Assembly: GCF_949987535.1 (NCBI RefSeq)
Contig: NC_080066.1
Location: 89,113,600-89,177,599, forward strand
From: Balaenoptera acutorostrata
Lineage: Eukaryota > Chordata > Mammalia > Artiodactyla > Balaenopteridae
Direction of reading: 5' to 3'
DNA: 64,000 nucleotides
Shown: piece by piece, positions 46,226 through 58,805 of the stretch
Position numbering within the stretch: the stretch's first letter is position 1
How the letters are laid out: every line of letters begins with the position of its first letter
Program-made: the position numbers and the translations under genes
The notes under the pieces: model-generated
Told to the model about the DNA's origin: nothing
Database searches by the model: none
What the model saw: only the letters and a program-made list of their open reading frames with translations

Positions 46226-48744
46226 TGTTTGATGTGTGAAGAGAAATGGAGGGAAAACAAGTAAGCCTTGACTGAGTTTGTGACCCAAGAGCCAAGCCCT
46301 GCAGTGATGTCAGGGTGATGCCCCCCCACCCCCCAGGGTATTGCACCAGATGCTGTGAGCAACACATCTAGACCATTCTAAGTGGTCTATTGACTAACGT
46401 ATTTGCTCTATAGGGATTTGATGACTGATTGGTAAATTAGACTTGCGGGCATTTTAGTTTCTACTGAAAGGCTGACAGGTCAAATTTTAGCAAACTTCAT
46501 GTTGTATGGAAATAGATGAACCAAAGGAAAGAAATCAAGTCAGGTGTCTCATCTTTGTTTCAAACACGAAAATAGGTATGGAGGTACATATTTATTTCAA
46601 GTGAGGAGAAAAATCACAACAAATGCCTGGAGCCCTGGCAATTCAGGACCCGTTCTTCTGTGATCTCTTCAGGCAATTTGCCGGAAAGGCTTACACAGAA
46701 ACGGTTCCTAGTGCCGCCTGCCTTCCACTCACCACCTGGAACACTCTGCAATTCCCGCAACTCCCCGCATTCACGGGAGCCTTGAAGCTTCAGCTTTCTT
46801 GACCCCGTACTAAATCTACCCCTAATTACAGTATGCAAATCCCAGATGACTGTGCAATGATAGCACTCTGTGCCCTTGTTCTGGGTCTTCTGGAAATATT
46901 TTGTGGGAATGAAAAAAATCCCCCTGTGGTAACCACAGCGTGACTGAGCTCCAGTGGCCTCTAACATACCACTGGTGCACATGAGAACACTCCAGCGACG
47001 GACATGTGAACAGGTTTTACTTGGCTGCTGTTTGCTCTCCACATTTGTATTGTTTCCTCTGCCAGAGATATGCACTTATTTTATTTTCCCAGCCTGAAGA
47101 TTTATGATTCTCCCACCAAGAGGCCTCTCTCCCTCTTGCAGCATTCTTTTAAATAATAATAGTAATAATCCCCTACATTTATAACACTTTATATTTCCAA
47201 TGCAGTTTCACATATATTAACCCACTTGCAGTATTATTTTTGCCTCAGAAATGGCTATCAGCCTTCTATAGAATTTCTAATTTCATTCTAAAACCCCGCG
47301 ATCCTTTCGTTTTGCTCTTTTAGCGACGTTATATGTTGTTCAGTTCGCAAGGTTCAATCTTAATTAAACCAAGTTCAGGATCCAAGCGGACATGACTAGC
47401 AGTGAGGGGCAGATAACTAACGCCCTATGGCACTTTCACTCTAAATTTAGACGCTACCCTTAGAGTCTTCCAAATGGAATCACAACCTTATAATTAATAT
47501 TTCCTGTCCTCCCTCCCTGCGTGAGATTGTCTGTCCCAGTGGCATTTCACAGTATTTGCAAGTATTTATTCTTTACAGAGTGTATGTTACCAAATGTGAA
47601 CTGAGAATAGCAAGACCACGCTTTTCATTTTTCCTGAAGAGACTGTGAAAAACTAAAAGCCAAACCATTACTGTATAATTGTATGTAAATATATGGATTC
47701 TCCCCCCGCCAAAGTCCCTAGTTTAAAAAACCTTATTTTTAAAGTTAAAATATGTTGATGTGTGTGAATCCGAATTCTAGTATAGCAATATGTGTGCATG
47801 GGAACACACTAGTGTGTGTAGAGTGAAGTTTTAAAGCACCATGAAATTTTGTAGAAGGTCGGTATGCAAGGTAATGTCTGTTTTGTTTGACAGCAATATA
47901 TCAATATGCATGAAGACCTAATACCAGAATAAAATTTACTAACAATTTGTAGCTTTTCCAAGTTTTCTCCGACCACATTTAAAGACACAGAAGAAAAAAA
48001 CCTCAATTTCAGAAAAAATCGAGGTTCAATGTCAGGTGCCAGGAATTCCATATTCTGCTATGTGACAAATGTCTAATGTCTAAGAGGGAAGTGAGAGGAA
48101 GTAAAGGAGGGGGAGAGAAAAAGACAGCAACCGCCTAGGCTGAAAGTGAGCATTGCTGCTTAAGGCTGGTGGGCATGTTCTCGTGTGTGACCCTGATAAA
48201 AGTGTGTTTTATAGCTGACTTCAATGGGATAATTAAGTGCTCAGATGTGCCCATCCATATTTGCCAATTGAAGGTATATTTGATAATTGGCTTTAATAAT
48301 AAGTTTGCATAATAGTAACCAAGAGAAGAATTTGGCTAGCTGTGGATTTTTTCCTGTGAAAACCACGTTTTGGATGAACTAACAACAGCTGAAATTGTGA
48401 TGGATCTAGAGCTCTAGCAGAAGCCCAAAGCTACTCAGTCCATCTGTAGTTAAATTATCTAGTTCCTGGTCAATAGCAGGCGACACGAAGCCATCGTTAA
48501 ATGAACCACATACCCTAATATCATACTTGGAGAGGTTTATGGCCATTTGAGATGAGATAGCCATCTCTGTGACTGGCATGTCTCCAACTATCTATGCATC
48601 AAAGACTTATGCATATCTATCCCAGTCATTTGCTATCCTAGTGTGGCTATGCCTTACAGAATTATGAACACCTGTAGCCCTCTCATATTAGGTCAATACA
48701 CATCATCTGCTGGTTAATAGCATCCCAAAGAGGCTCTTGATGTC
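46226..48744. other. Mostly unique sequence
   Basis: Contains a C-run at 46321-46336 and a 153-codon unassigned minus frame (46614-47075). A faint MIR-like stretch lies at 47150-47260 and a candidate regulatory block at 48160-48370. No exon, promoter or named repeat is otherwise supported. Confidence 0.4.
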
Positions 48745-48890
48745 CCAGGAGACTAGCAGTGCTCTCATCATTGGGAGGCTTGTTGGAAATGCAGTCTTGA
48801 GCCCCATCTCAGACCTCCTGCATCAGAATGTGCATTTTAATGAGATTCCCAGGTGATTCAAATGCACTTTAACATTTGAAAACCATTGCT
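48745..48890 (+). mobile_element. MER5-like hAT fragment
   Basis: 'aggcttgttggaaatgcagt', 'cagacctcctgcatcagaat' and 'caggtgattcaaatgcactt' then TTTGAAAACCATTG; matches the MER5A type in sense of its usual 3' end. Confidence 0.7.
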
Positions 48891-49490
48891 TTACACAGTC
48901 TTTCGCACCTTCCTTTGGTCATTATCTTTTAAATCTGTATCAGGGCAAAGAACTCTAAACAGATCCTCCTGTCACCACTCTTACCCCACTTCATTAATGC
49001 CTTCGTGCAGCTGCCAAGGCACAATTCGAACAATACAGGAAGTGCACTTCCAATCTCCCCAAGCCTTCCTGTGGCTTTCAGAATTAAGCCCGGACTACTC
49101 AGCCCTTTCTGGTCTATTCCCATCTACATTTCCAGCTGCGTTTCTTAACATTTCCATGGGATGTGAGAGTGACTTGGGCAAGCATAGAGGTGGCTACTCT
49201 AAATTAGAAGGTCCAAGAAGTCTTCTGGAGGAGGAGATGGTTGAACTGAGACCCAGATGACAAGAGCTCATGATGCCCAGAACCTGCCTCCTTCTTTTTG
49301 CACAATCCATTTCCTGCACCTGGAGGAAATGTGCTTACCTTACTCTGCTTCCTGCCCCAATTTTATATGCATTCTCCCAGATTCAACTGAAATGTCATTC
49401 CTTTCTGGAGAGTCTTTTCTGAGCAGCCCTGGTTCACATTTGGGTTTGTTCCCTTGCTTTGGACTTACATATATGTCAGGCTAAAATGAC
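48891..49490 (+). mobile_element. L2 LINE fragment (sense)
   Basis: 'cctgtggctttcagaattaa' with 'gcccggactactcagccctt', then 'aactgaaatgtcattccttt' and 'tttctgagcagccctggttc' follow the L2 3' half. Confidence 0.6.
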
Positions 49491-52400
49491 ACTGTGAGGG
49501 TTTGAGTCGCTGGAAGCAGACACTGATGCAGAGTTTGGGTTACAAGATATTTATTCAGGGTCAACATTTGTGAATAGAGGATGAAGGAAGCAGGACTGGT
49601 CTATGAACACAATCTGAGGAGTTATGTAATGGAAGAAATATGGACTGAAGTCATGCAGATTTGGGGCCAATCAAAATCTCATGCAAGCTGAAAGTCTGGG
49701 GAAGCAGAGAAACTTCTCAGTCTGCAAAGAGAAGAGTAGAGAAGTCAAAGTCCACGGGGTCCACTTAGAGACAAACAAGCAGCCTCAGTTCTTGACCTAC
49801 ACCTTTTCATCCCTGAGAGTGTCTACTGTCAATGAAATTGCCTGCTTGGTTTAGCCTATCTTGAGTGGAGTTCTGTTTGGTGCAATGAAAGGATCCCTGG
49901 CTAAGGTATTAGATGACATGAATATACACCCACAGGAAAGTAGTTCTAGAGTGAATTTCTAAGCCTCTTCCATCCACAGCTGGCCACCCAGGTCCAGCTA
50001 CAAGTGATCCAGATGTGGAATGCCTCCAGAAGACAAGAGTCAAAGTACTGTTAGCCTGGAAAATTCACTTGGGTCTGCTGCTTTTTTATAAAACTACCAG
50101 GGGATTGTGAAACTCTAAGCCTTAGTGTACACTTGCATATGGGAACATCCTGATTCATTTTGAACGTCTGGAGAGAGAATCAAGGTTGTAAGGTTGAAGG
50201 GTAACAAGAGAGTAGTAGACCAGTTGTCTTCTTCAAATTATGTTACAAGGCTTGTGAGTGCTTGCTGTGTATTGTATAAAAGAGGGATTTCCATGCCAGC
50301 AGATCTGGCTAAGCCTGATGTCATTGACTAGCAAGCATGACCAGTGCTGCTGCGAAAAAAGATGATGAAAATGTGACTGCTGGTATTAGCTGGGATTTTC
50401 CCAGCAAAAGTCGAGGTGAATCCACCTGGAATTGCCTTGATCAGGGAAATTGGGCTATTCTTTGGCATATCTACTCTACTTCTACAGTTTCTATAGACTT
50501 TTTGTTCACTGATATAACTCTGTTCACCTTGCCTTCACACATATGGGTGTTCGGTGTTTGCTGGTGAGCATTTAAGATGATGTTTATATATTCTGGTTTT
50601 GCACAGATGTGTCTAGGGATTTAAAACTTGGGGATTTCATTATGCCTCTCTTAATGACTAGATATTTATTGACTAGATTAATTAACACATTGTATATTCT
50701 TAGGCAAAAACATCTCCATTGTCAATGATATAATAGTTTCATGGGAGACATTGGAGTCATTCATTAAGGTACATCTTTACCCTTCTGGAACACAAAAATG
50801 ATTCTAAGCAATTATCCCTGGGAAATCACACTAAATTACATACATCAAAAGACTTAGGGGGAAATCGTGAATAGTTCATTTCTGTGTAATTCCTAAAATC
50901 TTAGCAGCATGCATGGAGGGTGATGATATTGGCTAACTCAAAGCCCTCACCTCTGACAGTAGTGGAACACGTCAACAAAACTGTACTTTAGGAGATGAAA
51001 AGAAAACAGAAACCATTAGGACCATAATTATGGGCGTCAGCAAAAGAGAGATCCAGCTGGACTTAAACAATAGATTTCAACTCATACCTGTTTAATTTCC
51101 ATCTGAGTTCATTATACATCAAATAGAGTCTTCTCCGCATCTCATAAAATTCTCAAATCTTTCCCTTAGAGAGAGGGAGCCAATATCATTTCTGACCTAT
51201 TGACTGACAGATATCCACCCCAGGCTGACCATAGTTCATTAAAAACAATACGTGTGTTTTTCTTTATGTCATCACTTTATTGAACCTCACATGTTCATTG
51301 CTAATTCTGAGGCTAAAAGGTTAAATTACTGATATTGCAGAAGTTATCTAACTTTTCTGAAAGTTATTCTTCATGACCTCAAGTTTGGCTCTTTGAGGTA
51401 AACCTCAGGCCTGGGCATTTCTAGCACATTCCGCTTCTGAGAAGCAGACTGCTAAAACTGTTGCTCACAAAACATCACACTCAGAGGGCTTATCGCCAAC
51501 CCCACTTCAACTGTTGCCAATAGGCAGGTTTTAATGTGTCAGCTCACAAAGCTCTCAGGAAGCTGCTGTCGCTTTTCATTTTTGTCCCTGTGAAGTTAGT
51601 GGATGTGCCCAGCATTGTCTGCCCCTTGTGGTGTGGGCCGTGAACTTTACATAAGCTAGCATGATACATGTGGGTAAACTGTCTAAGCAATTTGGGGAAT
51701 TAAAACTATACCTTTATATACCGCAGATGGGCCTTTCCCAAGGGCTCCTAGGATGGAATTCCCCTGATTCCATCCTAGATCATGGCCTTGAATCTTCTCC
51801 CCTCTGCCTCTTCCTTTAGGCTGAGGTTGGTGCATGGGCACAATGAAACAGCATCTAAGAAAAAGGTGATGATTTCTGCTCAAAGATGTACTAAACAATT
51901 TTTAAACCTCATTATGTAAATGTATTACCCTAATACACTGATTCTTCTCTTGTTCAACAGAGCCCTTAGACACTAGACAGCCCACAACAAACTCAGAATA
52001 TTAACAAGAATTCTTTTTCCTACTCTGTGACTGATGTACAAAGATCTAGCTAAGGCCATTTCAGAGATTCAGGTCCAAGGCAAATTATATTGTGTTTTCT
52101 TCCAAAAATTTTATTTAAGCAATATTAGGCTAAAATTAACTTCAAGCTTGAAATGTAAAAAGAGTAGCATAAAGACAACCTACAGACTCAAAGCAAGTGT
52201 GACAATGGGGCAGGACAGACAGGTTACTCAACATGTTGCTTTAGGTTTTATGGGGAACAATGGAAGAGAGGTTCCAGGAGGACTGAGAAAACTCAAGAGT
52301 ATTTGGCATCAGCTGTGGAGTCTCCACCTCTTCCCTCACCTGCACCCTCTCTAAGTCACTGCCAGGTACTAAGCAGGACTCCTCCAAAGAAGGGGCAGAG

Positions 52401-53389
52401 CAAGGAAGGTCAGAACATAATGTGTGTGGAGTCTCAGGTTGGCCTTGAAAGCAAGTGAAGTTCATCTTAGTGGAGAGGAATGGAGAGGCCATTCTTGTCC
52501 AGAGGGATCACAACACATGGGACTCACAGGGTCACAAGTGTGTTGAGTGGAGAGACTAGAGGTCAGGTGGGCGCAGGTGACAAAGGAGGCTGGGCTGGTG
52601 GTGCTGCCGCCATCTTGTTTTCTCTGCCTCTGGGTCCCTATTTTCTCACATCTGAACCACTGATTCCCCCACTTGTAGTCTCCGTCTTGGTCCTGTTCTC
52701 TGCCAGTCCTCCAGGAGACTGAAAGGGTGTCCACAGCCATACCCTCTTTCTCTACCAGGAGTTGCACACTCCGATTTATGTCACCGTTACGGACCTGGCC
52801 CAGCCACACCTGCAGGACCGCTAACATTGCTCTTCATCCACTAATCAGATGCAGACTAATGGGTGTCCCTGGAGCGATGCCTGCAATCAGATTTCCCCAG
52901 ATGACGGCTTACTTCCCGCCAGCTCCCAGCTCTTCTAGGTCTAGAATCCTGCTATTTCCAGGCCCCAGGGCTTGGGGCTTTATGGCTCTGCCTTACTCTT
53001 GATGACCTTTCCTCCTATGTGGGATGGGAAGTTTTACCCCTGACCCCAGCCCAATTGTTGGGATTTTACTCCCCCAGAAAGAGCTTTTCAGGATGATTAT
53101 CTGTCTCCCTCATGCTCTGCTTTCTGGAGTTTGGGCCAATGTCCCTTGCTGGCCTGATTGGGAGCCCCATTTGGAAGCCAACTGTCGTTTGAATCATGAC
53201 TAAGATTGATGTTGATTTAAACACTGTTTAAAAGAGCTTAGCACTGTTCTTTACCTGTTCTTCCTGGTCCAGGAGTCAGCCTCTGCATCCCCGTTATTTT
53301 CCCACCACTCATTATGACCTGGTAGCTTGTTATCCTGCTTCTTGGAGAAACACCATGCATTGTACTTAAATACAATTTAATCTATTATC
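49491..53389. other. Mostly unique sequence
   Basis: About 3.9 kb. 49495-49900 may be an unnamed old LTR ('acaagatatttattcaggg'). A perfect hairpin lies at 51748-51778. 52480-53180 is richer in C and G, with no CpG-island density. No exon or named repeat is supported. Confidence 0.4.
51748..51778. other. Perfect inverted repeat, 12-bp arms
   Basis: CTAGGATGGAAT, seven-base loop, ATTCCATCCTAG. No mismatches in the stem. Confidence 0.8.
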
Positions 53390-53400
53390 AAGACATGCTG

Positions 53401-53834
53401 GGGACTTCCCTGGTGGCACAGTGGTTAAGAATCCGCCTGCCAATACAGGGAACATGGGTTCGAGCCCTGGTCCAGGAAGATCCCACGTGCCGCGGAGCAA
53501 CTAAACCCGTGCACCACAACTACTGAGCCTGTGCTCTAGAGCCCGTGAGCCACAATTACTGAGCTCACGTGCCACAACTACTGAAGCCTGTGCGCCTAGA
53601 GCCCCTGCTCTGCAACAAGAGAAGCGACTGCAATGAGAAGCTCGCGCACCACAACAGAGTAGCCCCCGCTCGCCGCAACTAGAGAAAGCCCGTGCGCAGC
53701 AATGAAGACCCAATGCAGCCAAAAATAAACAAATAAAAAATAAAACTGCCCCTGCCCAAGCTCCAGTCCAGTCTAACTAAATCAGAGTTTGTAGGGGTGG
53801 GGCTTGAGCATCGGTGTTTAAAAAAAAAAAAAAA
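53401..53834 (+). mobile_element. CHR-type SINE (long form) with 74-bp 3' extension
   Basis: Sense SINE between 11-bp duplications AAGACATGCTG (53390-53400 and 53835-53845). The body is 53401-53720 with the repeated middle module, and the tail reaches 53745. A 74-bp extension (53746-53819) contains 'aaatcagagtttgtaggggt' and 'ggggcttgagcatcggtgtt', resembling the MER5A interior, and ends GTTT before A17. Confidence 0.95.
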
Positions 53835-53939
53835 AAGACATGCTGTGTACATAGGAACGACACTAGTGGACAACCTCAACTGATAGCCTGTGATGTTAAG
53901 GTCTGATTTTTTTATATAATAATAATAACAATAACAACA

Positions 53940-54172
53940 GTTAACACTAGTATAATACAATACTTTAGATATATACTCATTTGGTCCTCACAATAATCCC
54001 ATGGTGAGTACTACTGTAATCTCCATTTTATAAGGAGGGAAGCCAAGTCACAGAGAGGGTAATTGACTTGCTCAAGTTTACACAGCTGGTGAGCAGTATG
54101 CCTGAGATTGAATCCCAGACACCCTGACCCCTGTGCCTGCATGCTTCACCATCATGCCATGCTACCTCTCTG
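53940..54172 (-). mobile_element. MIR SINE
   Basis: Antisense MIR: 'ctcatttggtcctcacaata', 'aattgacttgctcaagttta', 'cctgagattgaatcccagac'. Confidence 0.85.
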
Positions 54173-55604
54173 AAGCAGGAGGCCACTTTAGGTTCACAAT
54201 ATAATCAGTGGTCAACTTTTGGGATACTTTTGGAACTGCTTACATAACATATTTCTGCTAAAAGAGAATTCCTGCTAACTAAAGCTAATTTAGGCTTGCA
54301 CTCTGCCAACACATGTACATACACGCAAACACACACACACACACACACAATCTGACACAGACAAGTACTTACCTCTCAGTGTGCAAATTGTCAACTTAGG
54401 CAAGAGTTTTAGAGTAAAAATCAAACATAAAATATATAAAGGGATTATCACAGTGCCTGGTATATTGTAAACATTTGATAATGTTTTGTAATTATTATTA
54501 TTAATAATGCATATGTCAATATTATAAATTAATTTGCAGTCTCTATACTACTGTCATAGATATCATAGCTTACTATGAAAAGAAACAGGAGAAATGTAAA
54601 ATGCTGCTTCTCCCACTGTGCTCCCTTGCCTTTGGATGTTCCTTTAAAATGCATTACTTGACAATTTCTCTATATGTAAAATGGATGCTAAAATTTTGTC
54701 TCTTTCAACATCACAATAAAGTTGGGAGGTAAAATAAAATAATTTGCAAAGTAAAGCCCTTGAAATAGACTATTTTAATGAAACACTTGGAGAGTTCCTT
54801 AAAAATCAGATTATATTTTATACTACCCCTATACACTCCCTAGAAATATACCATTTTGAAGTAGCTTTTATTAACAAGAAATAGCATGTCCAATTAAGGA
54901 CACGACATTATTTTCAAGTACATAAGAATGGGAACTTCTCCCTCTCTCTCTCTCTGGTCTATATATCTACCCAGCTTCATGATGGACTTGTACAACCACA
55001 CAGGGTCTCACACTTGGAAGATCTCCGTGCTTGCTCTGCAGTCACTTTTGAAATGCTTTATAATTTATGAAGCAGGGTGTGTGCATTTTTCACTGTGCAC
55101 TAGAAATTTGCCCTACAAATTACGTAGCACCTATCATTAGTCTGTAATGGGACCTCCTTACAAGGTAGAGTTGATTCACTTGGGGAGCAACTTCTCAGGG
55201 TCTAGTAACTCCCCACAGGGGGTTAAGCTAAACTTAGAACAGAGGAGAATTAAGCGCATATTTCCAGTAAAGATTACTTCCTTTACTATTACCACATTAG
55301 ACACATATCCTGGCAAAGTGACTTGGTGAAAAACTGAGGTTAGTGGGGGAAAAAAAAACTGATCAGTGTCGGAAATACCTGCCCCAACCAGGGAGGAGGG
55401 AGTTAATACTGAGATCACCCCCATTTCTAGGATCTTGGATACTAAGAAGCGTCTCCCATGCTCAGCTGCCCATGCTGTAAGATGAAAGCTGATCACCCTG
55501 GGGGCTGAGCTTCTCTGCGTCTCTCGTCCTGAGCGGGGGCTGCACACCCTCCTTCAGCCAACTTTCACCTCAAGCGTAGAGCTGCTCTTGTTTCAGAGTC
55601 AGTC
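54173..55604. other. Unassigned sequence
   Basis: No repeat other than a (CA)n at 54321-54349 and AT-rich patches near 54480. The 123-codon minus frame at 55176-55547 has no known domain. Confidence 0.4.
54321..54349 (+). repeat. (CA)n microsatellite
   Basis: ACACGCAAACACACAC and onward, near-pure CA. Confidence 0.92.
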
Positions 55605-56180
55605 ATTTCCTAAAACAACTTTATTACGATGTAATTCATATACTGTAAAATCTAACGTCTACAATTCAGTGCTTTTTTTTTTCAGTATATTCACAGAGTT
55701 GTGCAATCATCACCATAGTCACTTTTTCAACACCCCTGCAAGAAATCCCATACCCATTAGCAGTCATTCTCCATTCCTCCCCCACCCCTCACTCAGCCCC
55801 TGGCAACCACTGATCTACTTTATGTCGCTATGAGTTTGTCTATTACAGATATTTCACATAAATGGAATCATACAATATTTGTCCTTTAGTGTCTGGCTTA
55901 TTTTACTTAGCATAATGTTTTTAAGGGTTATCCACTTCATAGTATGCATCAGGACTTCATTTCTTTTTATGGCTAAATAACATTCCATTGTATGGACGTA
56001 CCTCATTTATTTATCCATTCATCAGTTGATGGACATTTGGGTTGTGTTCATTTGGGGGCTGTTATGAATAACGCCACTATGAACATTCAAGCACAAGGTT
56101 TTGTGTGGCTCTATGTTTTCATTTGTCTTGATATATACCTAGGAGTGGAATTGAGGGGTCATGTGGTAAAGCCAGTCATT
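55605..56180 (-). mobile_element. Old L1M 3' part (antisense)
   Basis: 'caactttattacgatgtaat' at the start, then 'cagagttgtgcaatcatcac', 'tggcttattttacttagcat' and 'agttgatggacatttgggtt' in the L1M antisense order. Confidence 0.85.
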
Positions 56181-56602
56181 TTTCTACATACCTACAAAAA
56201 GGAGACCCTGCTCTCAGCATCACTAAAACCAAACTAGATATTAAATATGAAAATCCCTAAGGCTCCAAATTAGATAGTAGTGAAATCTTTCATATTTGGG
56301 TTCAAAACCTGGAGTCAGATTTGCTGAAACAGCCATGGCATCAATGGCTCTCTAATTAAGTAAACAAGACCCAGAAAAGGTTAACATCCCTCTGCCCTCC
56401 AGCACAGAGTAGATAATCCAGGATTTTTGCTCTACTTCTGCCAAAAATAAAATTGCATTTGGCATCTGTTTAGCATCACACGCTCTCCGGAGGCACTTTG
56501 GGAGATCTTGCCTGGGACATATTTGTAGAAAAATGGGCCAAAAATTAGCCGCGTCTCTGTGTGTGTGCCTAGGACAGATTTGGGAGGGAGAGTTTTGGGA
56601 GA
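56181..56602. other. Unassigned sequence
   Basis: Nothing recognised in about 420 bp. Confidence 0.45.
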
Positions 56603-56952
56603 TGCTGTGGTCTAAGTGTATCTCCGCCCCCTATTCATGTGTTGAAATGTACTGCAAGGTGGCGGTATTAGTAGGTGGGGCCTTTGGGAGGTGACTAGAT
56701 CGTGAAGACAGAACCCTCATGAATGGAATTAGTGTTCTCATAAAAGATGCTCTAGAAAGCTGTCTGGCCCCTCTTTCACCATGTGGGGCTACAAGGAGGT
56801 CTGTGACCTAGACCAGGACCCTCACCCAACCCTGCAGCACCTGACTTAGATTTCCAGCCTTCAGAATTGTGAGAAATAAAATGTCTGTTTTTTTATGAGC
56901 CACCCAGTCTATGGTATTTTGTTATAGTATCCTGCCTGAGCAGACTCAGACA
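56603..56952 (+). mobile_element. MST-like MaLR LTR
   Basis: TGCTGTGGTCTAAGTGTATC to GCAGACTCAGACA, with 'tgggaggtgactagatcgtg', 'accctcatgaatggaattag' and 'cagaattgtgagaaataaaa'. Flanks GGAGA/GGAGG (4/5). Confidence 0.85.
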
Positions 56953-56997
56953 GGAGGGGGTGTCAATTTGAGGGAAGAAATTATAAAAAATAATGTG

Positions 56998-57295
56998 GGG
57001 CTTCCCTGGTGGTGCAGTGGTTGAGAGTCTGCCTGCCAATGCAGGGGACACGGGTTCGAGCCCTGGTCTGGGAAGATCCCACATGCCGCGGAGGAACTAG
57101 GCCCGTGAGCCACAACTACTGAGCCTGCGCGTCTGGAGCCTTTGCTCCGCAACAAGAGAGGCCGCGATAGTGAGAGGCCCGCGCACCGCGATGAAGAGTG
57201 GCCCCTGCTCGCCGCAACTAGAGAAAGCCCTCGCACAGAAACGAAGACCCAACACAGCCAAAAATAAAATCATAAATAAATAAATTTTAAAAAAT
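56998..57295 (+). mobile_element. CHR-type SINE
   Basis: Sense SINE between AATAATGTG (56989-56997 and 57296-57304). Intact A-box region (TGGTGGTGCAGTGG) and B-box (GGTTCGAGCCC). The tail (AAAT)n ends TTTT followed by A5. Confidence 0.95.
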
Positions 57296-57304
57296 AATAA
57301 TGTG

Positions 57305-57735
57305 AATACTGCCACGGGAGTGTTGTCAGACTCTGAAGTGCACGTGAATTGCTCGAGTGTCTGATTCTGATTGAGCAGGTCTAAGAAAGAGGCTTTGAGG
57401 CTGCGCTTCTAGCAGGTTCCTCGTTGCTGCCCCTGCTGCCTGTCTGCTGACTCACACACTGAGTAGTAACAAGGGTCCCCCGGACTCTGTGGCGGCAGCA
57501 GGACGTGCTCGGTGACGTGGCTCCCTAGGGTCTGAGCGTCTCATGGACCCCAATGTGCTGCCCCGAATTTGACTCCTGTGTGGTTTTCTAGGTGAAAGCA
57601 AGCTTGTTAGGACCAAATATCCCACACCTAATAACCTGAGGGGAAGACAGGAGCACCAGAAGGCCGGTTTTCCTCCCGGAGAATCAGGGAACCACATCTG
57701 ATTTTTCAATTCAATGAAGCTCAACAAGCTTGATT
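57305..57735. other. Unassigned sequence
   Basis: Spacer between two SINEs in the same orientation; 57380-57560 is comparatively CpG-rich but short. No exon recognised. Confidence 0.45.
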
Positions 57736-57750
57736 AAAAGTAGCAACTTA

Positions 57751-58086
57751 GGGCTTCCCTGGTGGCGCAGTGGTTGAGAGTCTGCCTGCCAATGCAGGGG
57801 ACACGGGTTCGAGCCCTGGTCTGGGAGGATCCCACATGCCGCGGAGCAACTAGGTCCATGAGCCACAACTACTGAGCCTGCGCGTCCGGAGCCTGTGCTC
57901 CGCAACGAGAGAGGCCGCGATAGTGAGAGGCCCGCGCACCGCGATGAAGAGTGGCCCCCGCTCACCGCAACTGGAGAAAGCCCTCACACAGAAACGAAGA
58001 CCCAACACAGCCGTAAATAAATAAATAAATAATTAAAAAAAAAAAAAAGTTACGGATATACCTCACATATCTTAAAAAAAAAAAAA
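57751..58086 (+). mobile_element. CHR-type SINE with 25-bp 3' extension
   Basis: Sense SINE between perfect 15-bp duplications AAAAGTAGCAACTTA (57736-57750 and 58087-58101). The body is 57751-58013, then (AAAT)n and ATT, then A14 (58035-58048). A 25-bp segment follows (58049-58073, ending ATCTT) and a second A17 tract. One of the least mutated copies in the window. Confidence 0.96.
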
Positions 58087-58101
58087 AAAAGTAGCAACTT
58101 A

Positions 58102-58431
58102 TTTGAAAGCGCAGCAGCTTTATGGTGCAGAAAAAGGCCAGGGTCAGACCAGAAATGAAGAATAATTGAAAATGAAATTCGAAGTTGTACTGTATTCTCC
58201 TGAAAAACGTTAAAGGGGGGAAATAATTTAAAAGCCACGGGGAGGGGGGGAAAAAAACGTTAAAATGCTTCTTCCCCAACTGCACTCTAGGTCTCCCTAG
58301 ATACAACCCAAGGTCTTAGACATCTTTGTTCTCACATTTCTCACAACCCCGTCTTTCAGTCTTACCCATAGAGACTTTCTTTTTCCTCTCTCTTCCCTTC
58401 TTTCTGGGTCAGCTTTTAATTGGGTAGACAC
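58102..58431. other. Unassigned sequence
   Basis: Nothing recognised apart from G- and A-rich runs near 58216-58260. Confidence 0.45.
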
Positions 58432-58565
58432 TGCCTCTCAGACTTTAAAGTACACCTGGGATCTTGTTTAACAGATTCTGACACGTAGCTCAGAAGCGGT
58501 CCAAGAATCTGCATTTCCAACAAGGGTCTACGTGATGTCCATGTGTGCCACGCTCTGAGGAGCAA
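58432..58565 (+). mobile_element. MER20-like hAT fragment
   Basis: 'tctcagactttaaagtacac', then 'aagaatctgcatttccaaca' and 'cacgctctgaggagcaagg' follow the MER20 layout. Confidence 0.65.
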
Positions 58566-58654
58566 GGATGTAAACTCAGCCTCTCTGCTTCTTTAATTTC
58601 TCCTCCTCCTTAAAGTTAATAGGTAATAAATGCTGGTTGAATAGACTAAATGAT

Positions 58655-58805
58655 CCTTTCTGATTCTTAGTTTTATCATCTGTAATAGAGATGACAATGA
58701 AGGCTACTTTTCCAAGGTCAGGTTGAAAATTAAATTTAATAGTAATATATGGAAGACCTAGCACAGTGCCTGACACACAGTAGATGCTAAATAAATATTA
58801 GTTTA
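58655..58805 (+). mobile_element. MIR SINE (3' half)
   Basis: 'ttagttttatcatctgtaat', 'cctagcacagtgcctgacac', 'agtagatgctaaataaatat'. Confidence 0.75.

Noticed and set aside
50274..50567. TATAAAAG-like motif followed by a 76-codon frame starting MTSAAAKKDDENV
   Set aside because: No initiator, CpG signal, splice site or known protein; the C-terminal half is random in composition.
57380..57560. Possible CpG island or promoter between two SINEs
   Set aside because: Too short, with CpGs mixed with CpG-depleted DNA and no transcript features.
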